The translations under genes were made by a program, and so were the position numbers. A stretch of 64,000 bases of DNA from Acidobacteriota bacterium (GTDB lineage Bacteria; Acidobacteriota; Blastocatellia; Pyrinomonadales; Pyrinomonadaceae): NCBI GenBank assembly GCA_025463135.1, contig JAOAPY010000005.1, positions 1-64,000 of the forward strand, in the 5' to 3' direction. Under the pieces are notes generated by a model. It saw nothing but the letters and a program-made list of their open reading frames with translations, searched no databases and was not told the DNA's origin. The first letter of the stretch is position 1. Each line of letters opens with the position of its first letter. Shown here piece by piece: positions 17,527 to 27,400 of the stretch.

Positions 17527-18477
17527 TTAAAGTTCTCTGCAAAACTCGGAGACCACCTCCGTGAACCCCAGGGGATATTCTTCCTGCGGCAAGTGTCCGC
17601 AATTGCGAAAGACAACCAGCCGCGAGCTGTCAATTTCGCGATTCAGGTTCCGGCCATGCCGCAACGGCACCTCAGGATCGTTGTCACCCCAAATCAACAA
17701 CGTCGGCTGGCTGATAAGATGCGCGTCCTCCTCGATTCGTTCGGCATCCCAACGCCGCACGGTGCGGATGATGGCGCGATGAGTGTTGGCCGCACGCAGC
17801 GGACGGTGACGTGCTTCGACTCGCCTTTCGTCCAGCACCCAGGAATGGCGCTCGTAGACTTTTCTCATGCGCCGGCGCAGCAACGTTCTCGAGCCCAGCA
17901 GGAACGGCGAAACAATGTCACCTACCAAAGGAAAACCAAACAGACGCAGCAGTAGATATTTGGTGGCTTCGTTGTTGGTTACCGATCCCACCAGCACCAG
18001 TCTTTGTAATCTCTCCGGATAGTCGAGTGCGCAGGTAGCGGCTACCGCGCCTCCATAAGATGAACCGACGATGTTCGCCCGCTCGATTCCCAGGTTGTCC
18101 AGGAGTCCGACAATCATTCGGGCCTGAGCTTCTATTGTGTACTCGCCCTTTCGAGGTTTGCCGGAATAGCCGTAGCCCAGCAGATCGACGGCAATCACCC
18201 GAAAACCTTCATCGGCGAGGCGCAGAAAAACCCGGCTCCAAACCAGGGTCGAGGAGCTGAAGCCGTGAATCAAAACAACCGCGGGCCCGTTGGGGTCACC
18301 GGCTTCCTGATAGTGAACTCGCACGTCGTCGACGATAGCAAAACGAGAGTAATCAGCGTGAAAGATCAGCTGGCGGTTCTGGTCCCAATCCACGTCCCGC
18401 GGACGGGCCAGCAGCTTGGCGGTCACAGCCGCGGTAACCAGGCCGGCGGTGCCTGCAAGTAGGTAGCGTTTTTTCAT
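17527..18477 (-). CDS. Alpha/beta hydrolase with N-terminal membrane anchor
   Basis: The 316-residue protein starts MKKRYLLAGTAGLVTAAV, a likely signal anchor, then has the alpha/beta-hydrolase core: oxyanion motif LIHGFSSST, nucleophile elbow GSSYGG (Ser), acid in LLIWGDNDPEVP and final His in RNCGHLPQEE. The frame runs upstream of 18477, but that extension encodes a repeat (AQHAGSCGPG), so the ATG at 18477 was chosen. Its position between prkA and yeaH, read in the same direction, is unusual and suggests a functional link, for example to lipid or envelope stress; the substrate is unknown. Confidence 0.88.
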   Translation of the reverse strand: MKKRYLLAGTAGLVTAAVTAKLLARPRDVDWDQNRQLIFHADYSRFAIVDDVRVHYQEAGDPNGPAVVLIHGFSSSTLVWSRVFLRLADEGFRVIAVDLLGYGYSGKPRKGEYTIEAQARMIVGLLDNLGIERANIVGSSYGGAVAATCALDYPERLQRLVLVGSVTNNEATKYLLLRLFGFPLVGDIVSPFLLGSRTLLRRRMRKVYERHSWVLDERRVEARHRPLRAANTHRAIIRTVRRWDAERIEEDAHLISQPTLLIWGDNDPEVPLRHGRNLNREIDSSRLVVFRNCGHLPQEEYPLGFTEVVSEFCREL

Positions 18478-18485
18478 GTGCTTTC

Positions 18486-18643
18486 CGGGACCGCACGATC
18501 CTGCGTGCTGAGCCTCATCGATCATTCCCCTCTCAAGAAATATTACAACGCCCGCAACTCTACTTTCAGAGCGCGGGCGTTTTCCTTTCATTCTCAATCC
18601 AGCATGCGACGCGTGTTTAGCAGGCAGGATGCCTGCGGTCCCA
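18486..18643. repeat. Inverted pair of GGGACCGCACGCATCCTGCG-type repeats plus hairpin
   Basis: GGGACCGCACGATCCTGCGT (18487 onward) and the inverse GCAGGATGCCTGCGGTCCCA (to 18643) bracket the prkA-hydrolase interval. Between them CGCCCGC and GCGGGCG (18549-18580) can pair as a hairpin followed by a short TTTT on the plus strand. Other copies of the family are at 21811, 32254, 32331 and 32758. Confidence 0.75.
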
Positions 18644-18645
18644 GC

Positions 18646-20583
18646 CTACCGCGACAGCAGGGTTCCCACGTATGTCAGCAGCTCGTTCGCGCAAACCGGG
18701 CAGTAGCCGTGGTCCTTTACCAAACGATCCACGACGTCGTTGATCTTACGCAATTGATCGGGATCCGGCGTCTTGGCCGAGGTAGTAATCTTCACGACAT
18801 CTTTCAGGTCGGCAAAGATCTTTTTCTCAATCGCTTCTTTCAAACGCTCGTGCGAGTTGTATTCAAAGGGCTTGCCCTTGCGCGCATATGACGAGATGCG
18901 GATGAGTATCTCCTGCCGGAAAGTGTTCTTCGCATTTTCAGTGATGCCGATCTGCTCTTCGATCGAGCGCATCAGTTGTTCGTCGGGATCCATTTCTTCT
19001 TCCGTAATCGGATCCTTGATTCGTTCCTTATTGCAGTAGGCTTCGACGTTATCGAGATAGTTGTTGCACATGGTGCGCGCCATCTCTTCATAAGAGTAAA
19101 CGAAAGCCCTCTGCACTTCGGTTTTTGCCAGCTCGTCGTATTCTTTACGCGACTGCGAAATCAAATTGAGATAACGCTCGCGCTGGTCGGCGCTGATCCC
19201 GGTATGTTGTTCAAAACCGTCTTTGATGGCGCGCAGGGCGTCGATGGGATTGATGCAGGTCACACCGTCGCGCACCAGCGCACTGGAAAGACGGTTGATG
19301 ATATAGCGGGGCGAGATGCCGTCCATCCCCTCGCGTATTGAATCTTCTTTCAACTCGCGTACGTCTTTCGATTTGTAACCTTCGACGTCCTCGCCGTCGT
19401 AAAGTTTCATCTTCTTGACGATATCGACGTTGGCTTTCTTCGGCTCTTCCAGGCGCGTCATCACGGCGAACATCGCCGCGACTTTCAAAGTGTTGGGCGC
19501 CAGGTGCACGCTGCGCAGCGCTTCCGACTGGTGCAGCAGCTTGTCATAGATGCGTTCTTCCTGCGAGACGCGCAGGTTATAGGGCACCCGCACCAGGATG
19601 ATGCGATCCTGCAGGGCTTCTGACTTGCGGTTGCCGGCAAAGGCGATGTACTCGTTCTCGTTCGAGTGAGAAAGAATCACCTCGTCGGCATAGATCATCG
19701 CAAAGCGGCCGGTTTTGATGCTCTGTTCCTGCGAAAGCGTCAGCAGGCTGTAGAGGAACTTCTCGTCGACTTTCAACATCTCGACGAATTCCATCAGGCC
19801 GCGGTTGGCAATGTTCAGCTCGCCATCAAAACGATATGCACGGGGATCGGATTCGACTCCAACCTCGCCGATGGTCGATAGATCGATGGATCCGGTTAGT
19901 TCCGTGATGTCCTGCGATTTCGGATCGCTCGGCGAGAAGGTACCGATGCCCACGCGTTCCTTCTCAGAAAACCCAACGCGTTGCACGCGCACGTCTTCAT
20001 GGCGTCCGTTGTAGGTGTGTTCCAGCGCATAACGGCATTGCGGGCAAAGGTCGCCTTCGATGTAAATGCCGTAATGCTTATCGATCTCGGCGCGCAATTC
20101 GTGCGGAATCAGATGCAGCGGCTCCTCGTGCATCGGGCAGTCTTTGATTGAATAGACAGCGCCGCCTTCGGTCTTGGTCCAGGCTTCCAGACCGCGTTTG
20201 AGCATGCTGACGATGGTTGATTTGCCGCCGCCGACAGGACCCATCAGAAGCAAAATGCGCTTGCGTACTTCCAGGCGCTGGGCCGCGGATTTGAAATACT
20301 CAACCAGCCGGGCGACGGGTTCTTCGATGCCGAACAATTCCGGAGAGAAAAATTTGTAGGCGATGATTTCGTCGCGCGTGCCTTCGTTGAGACGCTCGAG
20401 GCCGGCAGCCTGAATCATGTCATTCAGGCGAGCGTGTGAGAGTTGGGCGATGCGAGGATTCTGGGTTACCAGTTCGAAATAGTCGCGGAAGGTCCCTTCC
20501 CAACGCAAAGCCTCATGGACGCGCCGCAGATCTTCAAGTCTTTCGCTAATATTAAATTTTTTGCTGCCATCCTGCTCTTCCAT
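18646..20583 (-). CDS. prkA: PrkA family serine protein kinase
   Basis: The 645-residue protein (ATG at 20583, AAGG just upstream) has the PrkA AAA-type ATPase domain with P-loop LLMGPVGGGKST (about residues 113-123), FVEMLKVDEKFLYSLLTL and YADEVILSHSNENEY, followed by the C-terminal kinase-like region (CNNYLDNVEAYCNKE, DEQLMRSIEEQIGI). Two paired-cysteine knuckles are visible, DLCPQCRYA and GYCPVCANE. E. coli YeaG and B. subtilis PrkA act in starvation and sporulation control. It is the first gene of a minus-strand cluster with a hydrolase, yeaH and spoVR, and is probably the signalling component of that module. Confidence 0.95.
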   Translation of the reverse strand: MEEQDGSKKFNISERLEDLRRVHEALRWEGTFRDYFELVTQNPRIAQLSHARLNDMIQAAGLERLNEGTRDEIIAYKFFSPELFGIEEPVARLVEYFKSAAQRLEVRKRILLLMGPVGGGKSTIVSMLKRGLEAWTKTEGGAVYSIKDCPMHEEPLHLIPHELRAEIDKHYGIYIEGDLCPQCRYALEHTYNGRHEDVRVQRVGFSEKERVGIGTFSPSDPKSQDITELTGSIDLSTIGEVGVESDPRAYRFDGELNIANRGLMEFVEMLKVDEKFLYSLLTLSQEQSIKTGRFAMIYADEVILSHSNENEYIAFAGNRKSEALQDRIILVRVPYNLRVSQEERIYDKLLHQSEALRSVHLAPNTLKVAAMFAVMTRLEEPKKANVDIVKKMKLYDGEDVEGYKSKDVRELKEDSIREGMDGISPRYIINRLSSALVRDGVTCINPIDALRAIKDGFEQHTGISADQRERYLNLISQSRKEYDELAKTEVQRAFVYSYEEMARTMCNNYLDNVEAYCNKERIKDPITEEEMDPDEQLMRSIEEQIGITENAKNTFRQEILIRISSYARKGKPFEYNSHERLKEAIEKKIFADLKDVVKITTSAKTPDPDQLRKINDVVDRLVKDHGYCPVCANELLTYVGTLLSR

Positions 20584-20975
20584 AGCCTTTTCAAACCTCA
20601 TTGGCTGTCGCGCGTGGATAGCGTGGGGGAAAAGCACGCCCTGAAAACAGCAATCAGTTCGTTTTGCGGCTGCTGTGGCACGCGCAGGTTGCGCGTGGGC
20701 AATCCGTTGGTTGCTGTTACCGTTTCATCTCGATATGTGCGCCACTGTGCGCGGAAGCAGCGGCGCGGCATCTTCGAGACAATCAGTAAAATGATTGGTT
20801 CTCAATGATCACTTCAACGATCGGCTTTCAATGATCTTAGTTTGGCAATCGGTCGGTGAGCTGGGAGCCAGGCTGTTGGAAGCGAACCGGTCGCTTTCAT
20901 CCCCGTTACGGTGAGCTCAGTATAGCACAGCCGATCAGGGGTCAAGTCAATGGTTGTTTTTTCGCGCACGAGTGA

Positions 20976-21165
20976 CACGAGCATCCTGCTCGTGTGGCCG
21001 CAGGTAATAGCGTACTGCGTTGGAACTCGCATCTTGCGCAACGCACACGGGCGGGACGCCCGTGGCACGTGGCACGAGCATCCTACGCGTGTGGCCGCAG
21101 GTAATAGCGTACTGCGTTGGAACTCGCAGCTTGCGCAACGTACACGGGCGGGACGCCCGTGCCAC
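20976..21165. repeat. Tandem duplication, two units of about 97 bp
   Basis: Two nearly identical units (20976-21072 and 21073-21165) each begin CACGAGCATCCT, contain GTAATAGCGTACTGCGTTGG and end with the palindrome ACGGGCGGGACGCCCGT. The second unit abuts the truB stop codon. The rest of 20638-20975 carries no gene I can support. Confidence 0.9.
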
Positions 21166-22113
21166 TTATCGCGCCAGCACAACCTTTGGCTGCAACGTTC
21201 CACTGACCTTGTCAAAGATCCCAATCGCGAGCAGATTGCCCTCGGCATCGCGCATACGGACTTTCTCACCATCCACCCACGCCGCCTCAGCTTCCATTTT
21301 GATCTGCATGCCGTTGCGTGTGCGCGCGGCGTCGGCAGCGGTTAGATGCAGGAAAGGGAGCCCTGAGAGTGCTGCGTCCGTCGAGACAATCAGATCCGCC
21401 ATCTCGTCGCTGGATACCTTTAGTTCCAGGTCTTCCAAACTCACGGCCGCCGTGATGCGAAAGTCGCCGGCGCGGGTGCGCCTGAGAGCGATGAGGTGCG
21501 CGCCCACTCCAAGACGACGGCCCAAATCTTCGGCCAGCGTTCTGATGTAAGTTCCGGCTGAGCTGACAACACGCACAGCAAGATCGCTCGTGCCATCTTC
21601 GTTTCTTGTGAGTAACCTCCCGTCACGGGCAACCGTTTCAAATTCATGAATGATGACCCGCACGGCCGGTCGTTCGATTTCCTCGCCGCGTCGTGCGAGT
21701 TCGTAAAGTTTGCGCCCCTGATGCTTCTTCGCCGAATACATCGGCGGCACCTGATCGATCTCACCACGCATGCCGGTCAACGCTTCTTCAATCTCTTCAT
21801 CGCTCAATCCCTGGGACCGCACGCATCCTGCGTGCTGCTCTTGCTCCAAAATCGCTCCGGTGAGGTCACCAGTATCCGTCCCATACCCGAACCTGATCAC
21901 CGCTTCATATTCCTTTTCCGCACCGCTCAGGAATTGCGCCAAACGCGTCGCGCGTCCGACCAGAATCACCAGCACGCCGGTCGCAAACGGATCCAGCGTT
22001 CCGGTATGGCCGATGCGGCGCTCCCGCAGAATGCGCCGCACCCGCGCCACCACGTCGTGCGAAGTAATCCCGGCCGGCTTGTCGATGATCAAAACTCCAT
22101 CCATGAAAGGCAT
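21166..22113 (-). CDS. truB: tRNA pseudouridine-55 synthase with in-frame repeat insertion
   Basis: Makes pseudouridine 55 in the T-loop of tRNAs. The ATG at 22113 was chosen because the longer frame translates a repeat. Motifs: DGVLIIDKPAGITSHDV at the N-terminus, HTGTLDPFATGVL with catalytic Asp41, and VPPMYSAKKHQGRKLYELARRG, which is nearly invariant in TruB. A C-terminal PUA-like domain follows (VDGEKVRMRDAEGNLLAIG). Residues 93-101 (QHAGCVRSQ) are encoded exactly by a 27-bp copy of an intergenic repeat (21811-21837). They lie in a variable loop between GAILE and LSDEEIEEAL, so the enzyme should tolerate them. Confidence 0.95.
   Translation of the reverse strand: MPFMDGVLIIDKPAGITSHDVVARVRRILRERRIGHTGTLDPFATGVLVILVGRATRLAQFLSGAEKEYEAVIRFGYGTDTGDLTGAILEQEQHAGCVRSQGLSDEEIEEALTGMRGEIDQVPPMYSAKKHQGRKLYELARRGEEIERPAVRVIIHEFETVARDGRLLTRNEDGTSDLAVRVVSSAGTYIRTLAEDLGRRLGVGAHLIALRRTRAGDFRITAAVSLEDLELKVSSDEMADLIVSTDAALSGLPFLHLTAADAARTRNGMQIKMEAEAAWVDGEKVRMRDAEGNLLAIGIFDKVSGTLQPKVVLAR
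21811..21837. repeat. 27-bp repeat inside truB, identical to 32758-32784
   Basis: All 27 bases match the noncoding copy at 32758-32784. The length is a multiple of three and it begins and ends at codon boundaries, adding nine residues. Confidence 0.92.
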
Positions 22114-22182
22114 AGTACCGTAAACCGTGAACCGCAAACTGAAAACCGTAAGAATGTTTACGCAACGAAATCTCATACGATC

Positions 22183-22237
22183 GTTTAGAAAGGGCAGTTG
22201 TGCTCCGACCCCAGCGGACCAGCCCGCTTTCTAAACA
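22183..22237. repeat. GTTTAGAAAG...CTTTCTAAAC inverted repeat
   Basis: The arms GTTTAGAAAG and CTTTCTAAAC are exact reverse complements. The element sits in the divergent truB/recX interval; a relative lies at 38138-38235. Confidence 0.75.
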
Positions 22238-22271
22238 GGTCATGATTGGTTTCGGAAAGGGCTCTGAATAA

Positions 22272-22871
22272 ATGCTCGAAGCAATTCCAGTCAATATGTT
22301 TAAATACCTTTACATGCCAGATCGACGAAGAATGGGAAAGCCGGCGGCGGACGACTCACCCCCGGCAACGACGCTCACGCCCGAAGAGATTCGCGCCCGC
22401 ACTTTTCAGCGTGCGGTAAAACTTCTGGCTGCTAAATCGCGCTCTATCGCCGAGCTGCGCGAACGGCTGCTGGAAGGAAAACGAACCAGCAAGTTCGCGG
22501 TTGAAGAAGTGATCGCCCGCCTGAGTGAATACGGCTATCTCGATGACGAACGATTCGCTTTCGGTTATGCATCCCTGAAAGTACGGCAACGCCCCATCGG
22601 CCGCGCCCGTCTGGAGCGCGACTTGATGTTCAAGAAGGTGCCAGGTGAAATTGCCGAACAGGCGCTGGATCTGTTGTTCGCCGAGACTTCTGAAGCGGAT
22701 CTGATCGACCGGGCCATTGAAAAACGACTGCGACTGCGCGGCCGGCCAAAAGACCGATCGGAAGCGAAAAAGCTTTTCGATCATTTGCTGCGCCAGGGAT
22801 TTCCCTTCGAGCTTGTGTCGGAAAAAGTCCGCGCCGCGATGAAGGTCGATCTCGACGAGGATGAATCATAG
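22272..22871 (+). CDS. recX: RecX-family regulatory protein
   Basis: A helical protein of up to 199 residues. The three RecX helical repeats are visible: RTFQRAVKLLAAKSRSIAELRERLL, YGYLDDERFAFGYASLKVRQRPIGRARLERDL and LLRQGFPFELVSEKVRAAM. RecX binds RecA filaments and limits recombinase activity. The start is uncertain; ATG codons at 22272 (with GGAAAGGG upstream), 22314 and 22332 are all possible because the N-terminal 40 residues are not conserved. recA is not adjacent in this window. Confidence 0.85.
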   Translation: MLEAIPVNMFKYLYMPDRRRMGKPAADDSPPATTLTPEEIRARTFQRAVKLLAAKSRSIAELRERLLEGKRTSKFAVEEVIARLSEYGYLDDERFAFGYASLKVRQRPIGRARLERDLMFKKVPGEIAEQALDLLFAETSEADLIDRAIEKRLRLRGRPKDRSEAKKLFDHLLRQGFPFELVSEKVRAAMKVDLDEDES

Positions 22872-23157
22872 TATTTTGGAGTGCTGCTAACAGACTTTAG
22901 AGTTCTGCTGCTGGGGTGGCACACAAACGAAATGAAACACTGATTCGCGGGCTGAGGCAGCTCCCCTGCGACGTGATCAAAGCCTCCTGGAGTTTGAACT
23001 CTAACGCCTGCTGAAAAGAGCTGGAACAATCCACGCGAACTACGATAAAGTGTTGCCTCACGTAACCAATGATGTGCGCTGCCTAATACAAATAGAACAG
23101 CAGGTCAACGTCTGCGCTCGCACGGGAGCGCGCAAAAACTTTCAGGAGACTCATGAG

Positions 23158-23847
23158 ATGACATTCATAGCCCAGGCGGTAATCTCGTTCTTGCGCCGGC
23201 GCACTTCGGTACGCTTCTCGATATCGCTGGTGGTTGTAATCTGGTTGCTCGGTGCGGTAAACGCTTCGGCCCAGACACTGATCTATTGCGGCTCTGAAGA
23301 CGGACGGTACCGCGCCTGCCCGGTCGATACTCGTGGGGGCGTTCGCCTGGTGGATCAGAAGAGCAGGATCGCGTGTGTTCAGGGTGAGACCTGGGGATAT
23401 AAGCGCGATCTGATTTGGGTCAAAGGCGGCTGCCGCGCTGATTTCGAAATCGGCGAGAACAACCGTGACCGCGACAACAACCGTGACCGCGACAACAACC
23501 GGGACCGGGACAACAACCGGGACAACAATCGGGACCGCGACCGTAACCGGAACTCTCACGGAAGCGTGACCTGGACCGGCAAAGTAGATCACGACATAAA
23601 ACTGGTCGTCTCCGGCTCTCGACTCGATTTCTATGTACTGTCCGGCAAGTCGTCCGGGCCCGGGCGCTATTACTTTACCGGCGCTGCGATGCCGCGCGAC
23701 GTGAATGTCTCCGTAAGTCGGATCAAGGGCCGCAACGATGTTCAAATTACTGAGCAGCCGTCACGCTACAACAAATACAGCGGCATCATTCGCATCACCG
23801 ATAGCCGGGGCGGCTCAAGCGATACGGAAATCGTGATCTCCTGGTGA
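23158..23847 (+). CDS. Secreted DUF3011 protein with Asn-Arg-Asp repeat linker
   Basis: The ATG at 23158 is preceded by CAGGAGA. The 229-residue protein has a signal peptide (cleavage near residue 38, NASAQ). The next ~65 residues carry the cysteine pattern of DUF3011: LIYCGSEDGRYRACPVD, SRIACVQGETWGY and WVKGGCRADFEI. A minisatellite (about 23459-23560) then encodes NNRDRD repeats as a hydrophilic linker. The C-terminal ~85 residues (WTGKVDHDIKLVVSG, YYFTGAAMPRDVNVS) look like a beta-rich domain. Function is unknown; DUF3011 is probably a lectin-like or wall-binding domain. Confidence 0.82.
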   Translation: MTFIAQAVISFLRRRTSVRFSISLVVVIWLLGAVNASAQTLIYCGSEDGRYRACPVDTRGGVRLVDQKSRIACVQGETWGYKRDLIWVKGGCRADFEIGENNRDRDNNRDRDNNRDRDNNRDNNRDRDRNRNSHGSVTWTGKVDHDIKLVVSGSRLDFYVLSGKSSGPGRYYFTGAAMPRDVNVSVSRIKGRNDVQITEQPSRYNKYSGIIRITDSRGGSSDTEIVISW

Positions 23848-24424
23848 AGGGGAGTGGCCCGACGAAGCTGATCGGTTGCATCCGCCGATCCGATTGGAGA
23901 TATCTCGCGGCTTTCATAGAAGCAGTTAATTCGGGTGGAGCATTGCCACAACCTCGCCCGGTTGCAAAGACCTCTCCGCACTCAACAACTAGCGAGGCTG
24001 CGCCTCAGACCGACAAGATTCCTTTGCGTGCTTGGCGTCTTTGCGGGACGCTCTTCACTGGCGACAAAAGAATTTCCCGCAAAGATGCAAAGCACGCAAA
24101 CAATGTTCGACTCAAAACTTGACTCACTTGCATCCAGTCTTACGCTACAAGGATTCTAGCGACGAAGATTCCGTCCAGGCAGCTTTGAGTAGTTCCCCAA
24201 TGTCCCGCTGAACCGTCGCTGCCGAAATCTAAAAAAAGGGCAGTGCGATTTCGCGCACCACCTTGAAGGGTCTTTCCCCGTCAACTCCTTCCAACGGAGT
24301 TCACCCTCGAATGGGCCCGTGAATGCGAGGTTTATATGCTTGCGTTGGGAGCAAGTCAATGGCGGTGGCAAAGCCGGTTGCCTGCTTCGCTGGCACACTC
24401 GCGCATGCTAGACTCAAAAGCCTT
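23848..24424. other. Interval before alaS with TTTGCGTCTTTGCG repeat pair
   Basis: The inverted pair 24023-24056 and 24079-24098 (CTTTGCGTGCTTGGCGTCTT and CCCGCAAAGATGCAAAGCAC) belongs to the same family as 17406 and 54970. No gene, T-box or other riboswitch is recognisable before the alaS ATG. Confidence 0.55.
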
Positions 24425-27400
24425 ATGACTGGAAACGAGATTCGCGAAAAATTCCTTGAATATTTTGAAAGGCACGGCCATACGCGTGTGCGCTCGTCAC
24501 CCCTTTTGCCGGCCAACGATCCCACTCTGCTGTTCACCAACGCGGGCATGAACCAGTTCAAGGACGTCTTCCTCGGCCTGGAAAAACGCGACTACGCGCG
24601 CGCGGTTTCGTCGCAAAAGTGCGTTCGCGCGGGCGGCAAACACAACGATCTTGACGAAGTGGGAAAGACGGCGCGCCATCAGACTTTTTTCGAGATGCTC
24701 GGAAATTTTTCGTTTGGGGATTACTTCAAAGAAGACGCTATCAAGTTCGCCTGGGACTTTCTGATCAATGAGCTCAAGCTCGATCCCGAGCGTCTGTGGT
24801 TCACGGTTTTTGGCGGCGACGACGAAGTTGCCGCGGATGATGAAGCCGCCGCCCTCTGGGAGAAAGTCGGCGCCCGACCCGAACGGATTCTGCGCTTTGG
24901 ACGCAAGGATAATTTCTGGCAAATGGCCGAGACAGGTCCCTGCGGTCCCAACTCTGAAATCAATTACTACCTCGGCGAGCATCCCGAAGATCCTGAATTC
25001 AACCGTGCTGATCTTGTGAATGGACCTGGCGATACGACGATGGAGATCTGGAACCTGGTCTTCATGCAATACAACCGCGTGGAGGTTGAGAAGGGACAAT
25101 ACAGACTCGAGCTGCTGCCAAAGCCGTCGGTCGATACCGGCCTGGGTTTGGAACGCACGGCGGTAATTCTGCAAGGTAAGTTTTCAAACTACGATACCGA
25201 TCTGATCCGGCCGATCGTCGATTTCACGGCGCAGCTTGCAGGACGCGATTACGAACCGGAAACGCAGGAAGGTTTTGCGATGCGTGTGATTGCGGATCAC
25301 GCGCGGGCGACTGCTGTTCTGATCGCGGACGGGATTTTGCCAGGGAATGAAGGTCGGAATTATGTGCTGCGAAAAATCATGCGGCGCGGTATTTATCAGG
25401 GCCGGCACACATTGGGTTTTAACGACAACTTTTTTTACAAAGTGAGTGACTTCGTCGTCGATCAGATGAGCGGGGCTTATCCGGAACTGGAAGCACAACG
25501 CGGTTTTATTGAGAAAATGGTTAAGTTGGAGGAAGAGCGGTTTGGATCGACGTTGACTATTGGGTTGGAGAAACTACACGAACTTATCGGTAGAGACTCC
25601 AGCAAAACGTTTGGCTTGGATCCTCAAGAACTTGTCAGACTCTATGACACCTTCGGCGTTCCGATCGATCTGATGTACGTGATCATGTCTCAAGAAGGGC
25701 ATGAGATCAGACCCTTGGTGAGCATTCCGGGTGCCTTGCCCTACAGACCAAAACTTCGAGTTGGTGAAGATATTCTTGAAGAGGACTTTAGAACAGGAAT
25801 AGAGCACTTGGTACAGCAACTTCAACAACAAAAGACAGCTGGGCAAAAAACCAAAGGCCGTCCCGCGTATGTTGCTTCGTCAACCGCTCCACCTCCGTCA
25901 ACAGTGGCCGAGTGGATCGAACAGAAGATGGAAGAGATAGGGATATCACAGCTCACTCAGGCTGAGATTATTCTCAAGAATGGGGGTACGCATACGCTGT
26001 CGGACGGGGATGACCCGATCTCAAAAACACCCATGTCAGAAGTCACTAGCATTTCGTTTAGACAAAGCGCCAAAGCTGCCGGAAGAATCGGATCGGAACA
26101 CCGCGCCAGAGCTATGCAGGCAATTCGGGCAACAAAATTCCGGGGCTATCAAACGACGTTCGTTTACGATACGCGAGTCCTTTTTTTGATTGAGGCAGGC
26201 GATGAAGTGAAAGAACTGAGTGAAGGTGACGAAGGTGAAGTCATACTCGATCAAACCCCGTTCTACGCTGAGAGTGGTGGACAGGTTGGTGATGTCGGGC
26301 GTCTTGTCGGTACCGCCTCCGTGAGGGGGCGGGTTGGCGACTCGAACCCACCCGCTACCGCAGGTGGTACTGACTTCAGTGCGGTGGTGGTTGATACTTA
26401 TTCGCCGGCTCAGGGTTTGATTGTTCATAAGATCAAAGTCGAAAAAGGAACGTTGAAAGTTGGCGACACTGTTACGGCTGAAGTTGATGTCGAGAAACGG
26501 GATGCGACGCGGCGGAATCACACGGCGACACACTTGATGCATGCGGCCTTACGCGAAGTGCTGGGCACTCACGTCAAGCAGGCCGGTTCAGTCGTCGCGC
26601 CCAACTACCTGCGCTTTGACTTCACGCACTATCAACCATTGACCGCGGCGGAAACGGAAGAAATCGAGCGGCTGGTCAACTACCACATCCTGCGCAACGA
26701 GCCGGTCCAGACAAACGAGATGGCTGTCGAAGAAGCGATGCGTTCGGGCGCCATGGCCCTGTTCGGCGAAAAGTACGGCGAGAAAGTGCGCGTGCTTTCC
26801 ATCAACGGCGCGGAAGGAATCTTTTCCAAAGAACTGTGCGGCGGCACGCACGTGCGCGCCACGGGTGATATCGGCGTCTTCAAAATCGTGAGCGACGAAT
26901 CAATCGCCTCCGGCGTGCGTCGTATTCGCGCCGTCACCGGCATCGATGCCTACGAACGCTTTCGCGAAGACGAACTGCTGATCGATCAGGTCGCGAGCAA
27001 CCTGCGCACTTCGCGCGCGGAGTTGCCGGTCGTGATTGGCAAACTCCAGGATGAACTAAAGAAGGCGCGCCGCGAAGTCGATGAGTTGCGCCAGAAAATC
27101 GCGAGCGGCGCGAGCAACGCCTCGGCAAACGGGGACGAAGTACGCGAGATCGCCGGCATCCGTGTGCACGCGCGCGAAGCCAGCGGTCTTGACTCAGCCG
27201 GCATGCGCCAGCTTTCCGATACCTTGCTGGCGCGTATCAAGTCCGGCGTGGTCGTGCTCGGGCGCAGCAGCGACGGCAAGGCTTCGATCATCGTGCGCAC
27301 TTCGCCCGATGTGGCCGGGAAGGTCCCCGCCGGTCAGGTGATCAGAGAGCTCGCGCCGATTATTGGCGGCAAGGGCGGCGGCAAACCCGATATGGCCGAG

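Noticed and set aside
18478-18597. N-terminal extension of the alpha/beta hydrolase
   Set aside because: It translates a GGGACCGCACG repeat; the signal anchor starts at 18477.
24160-24420. Possible leader RNA or T-box upstream of alaS
   Set aside because: No T-box motif, terminator or antiterminator pairing was visible.
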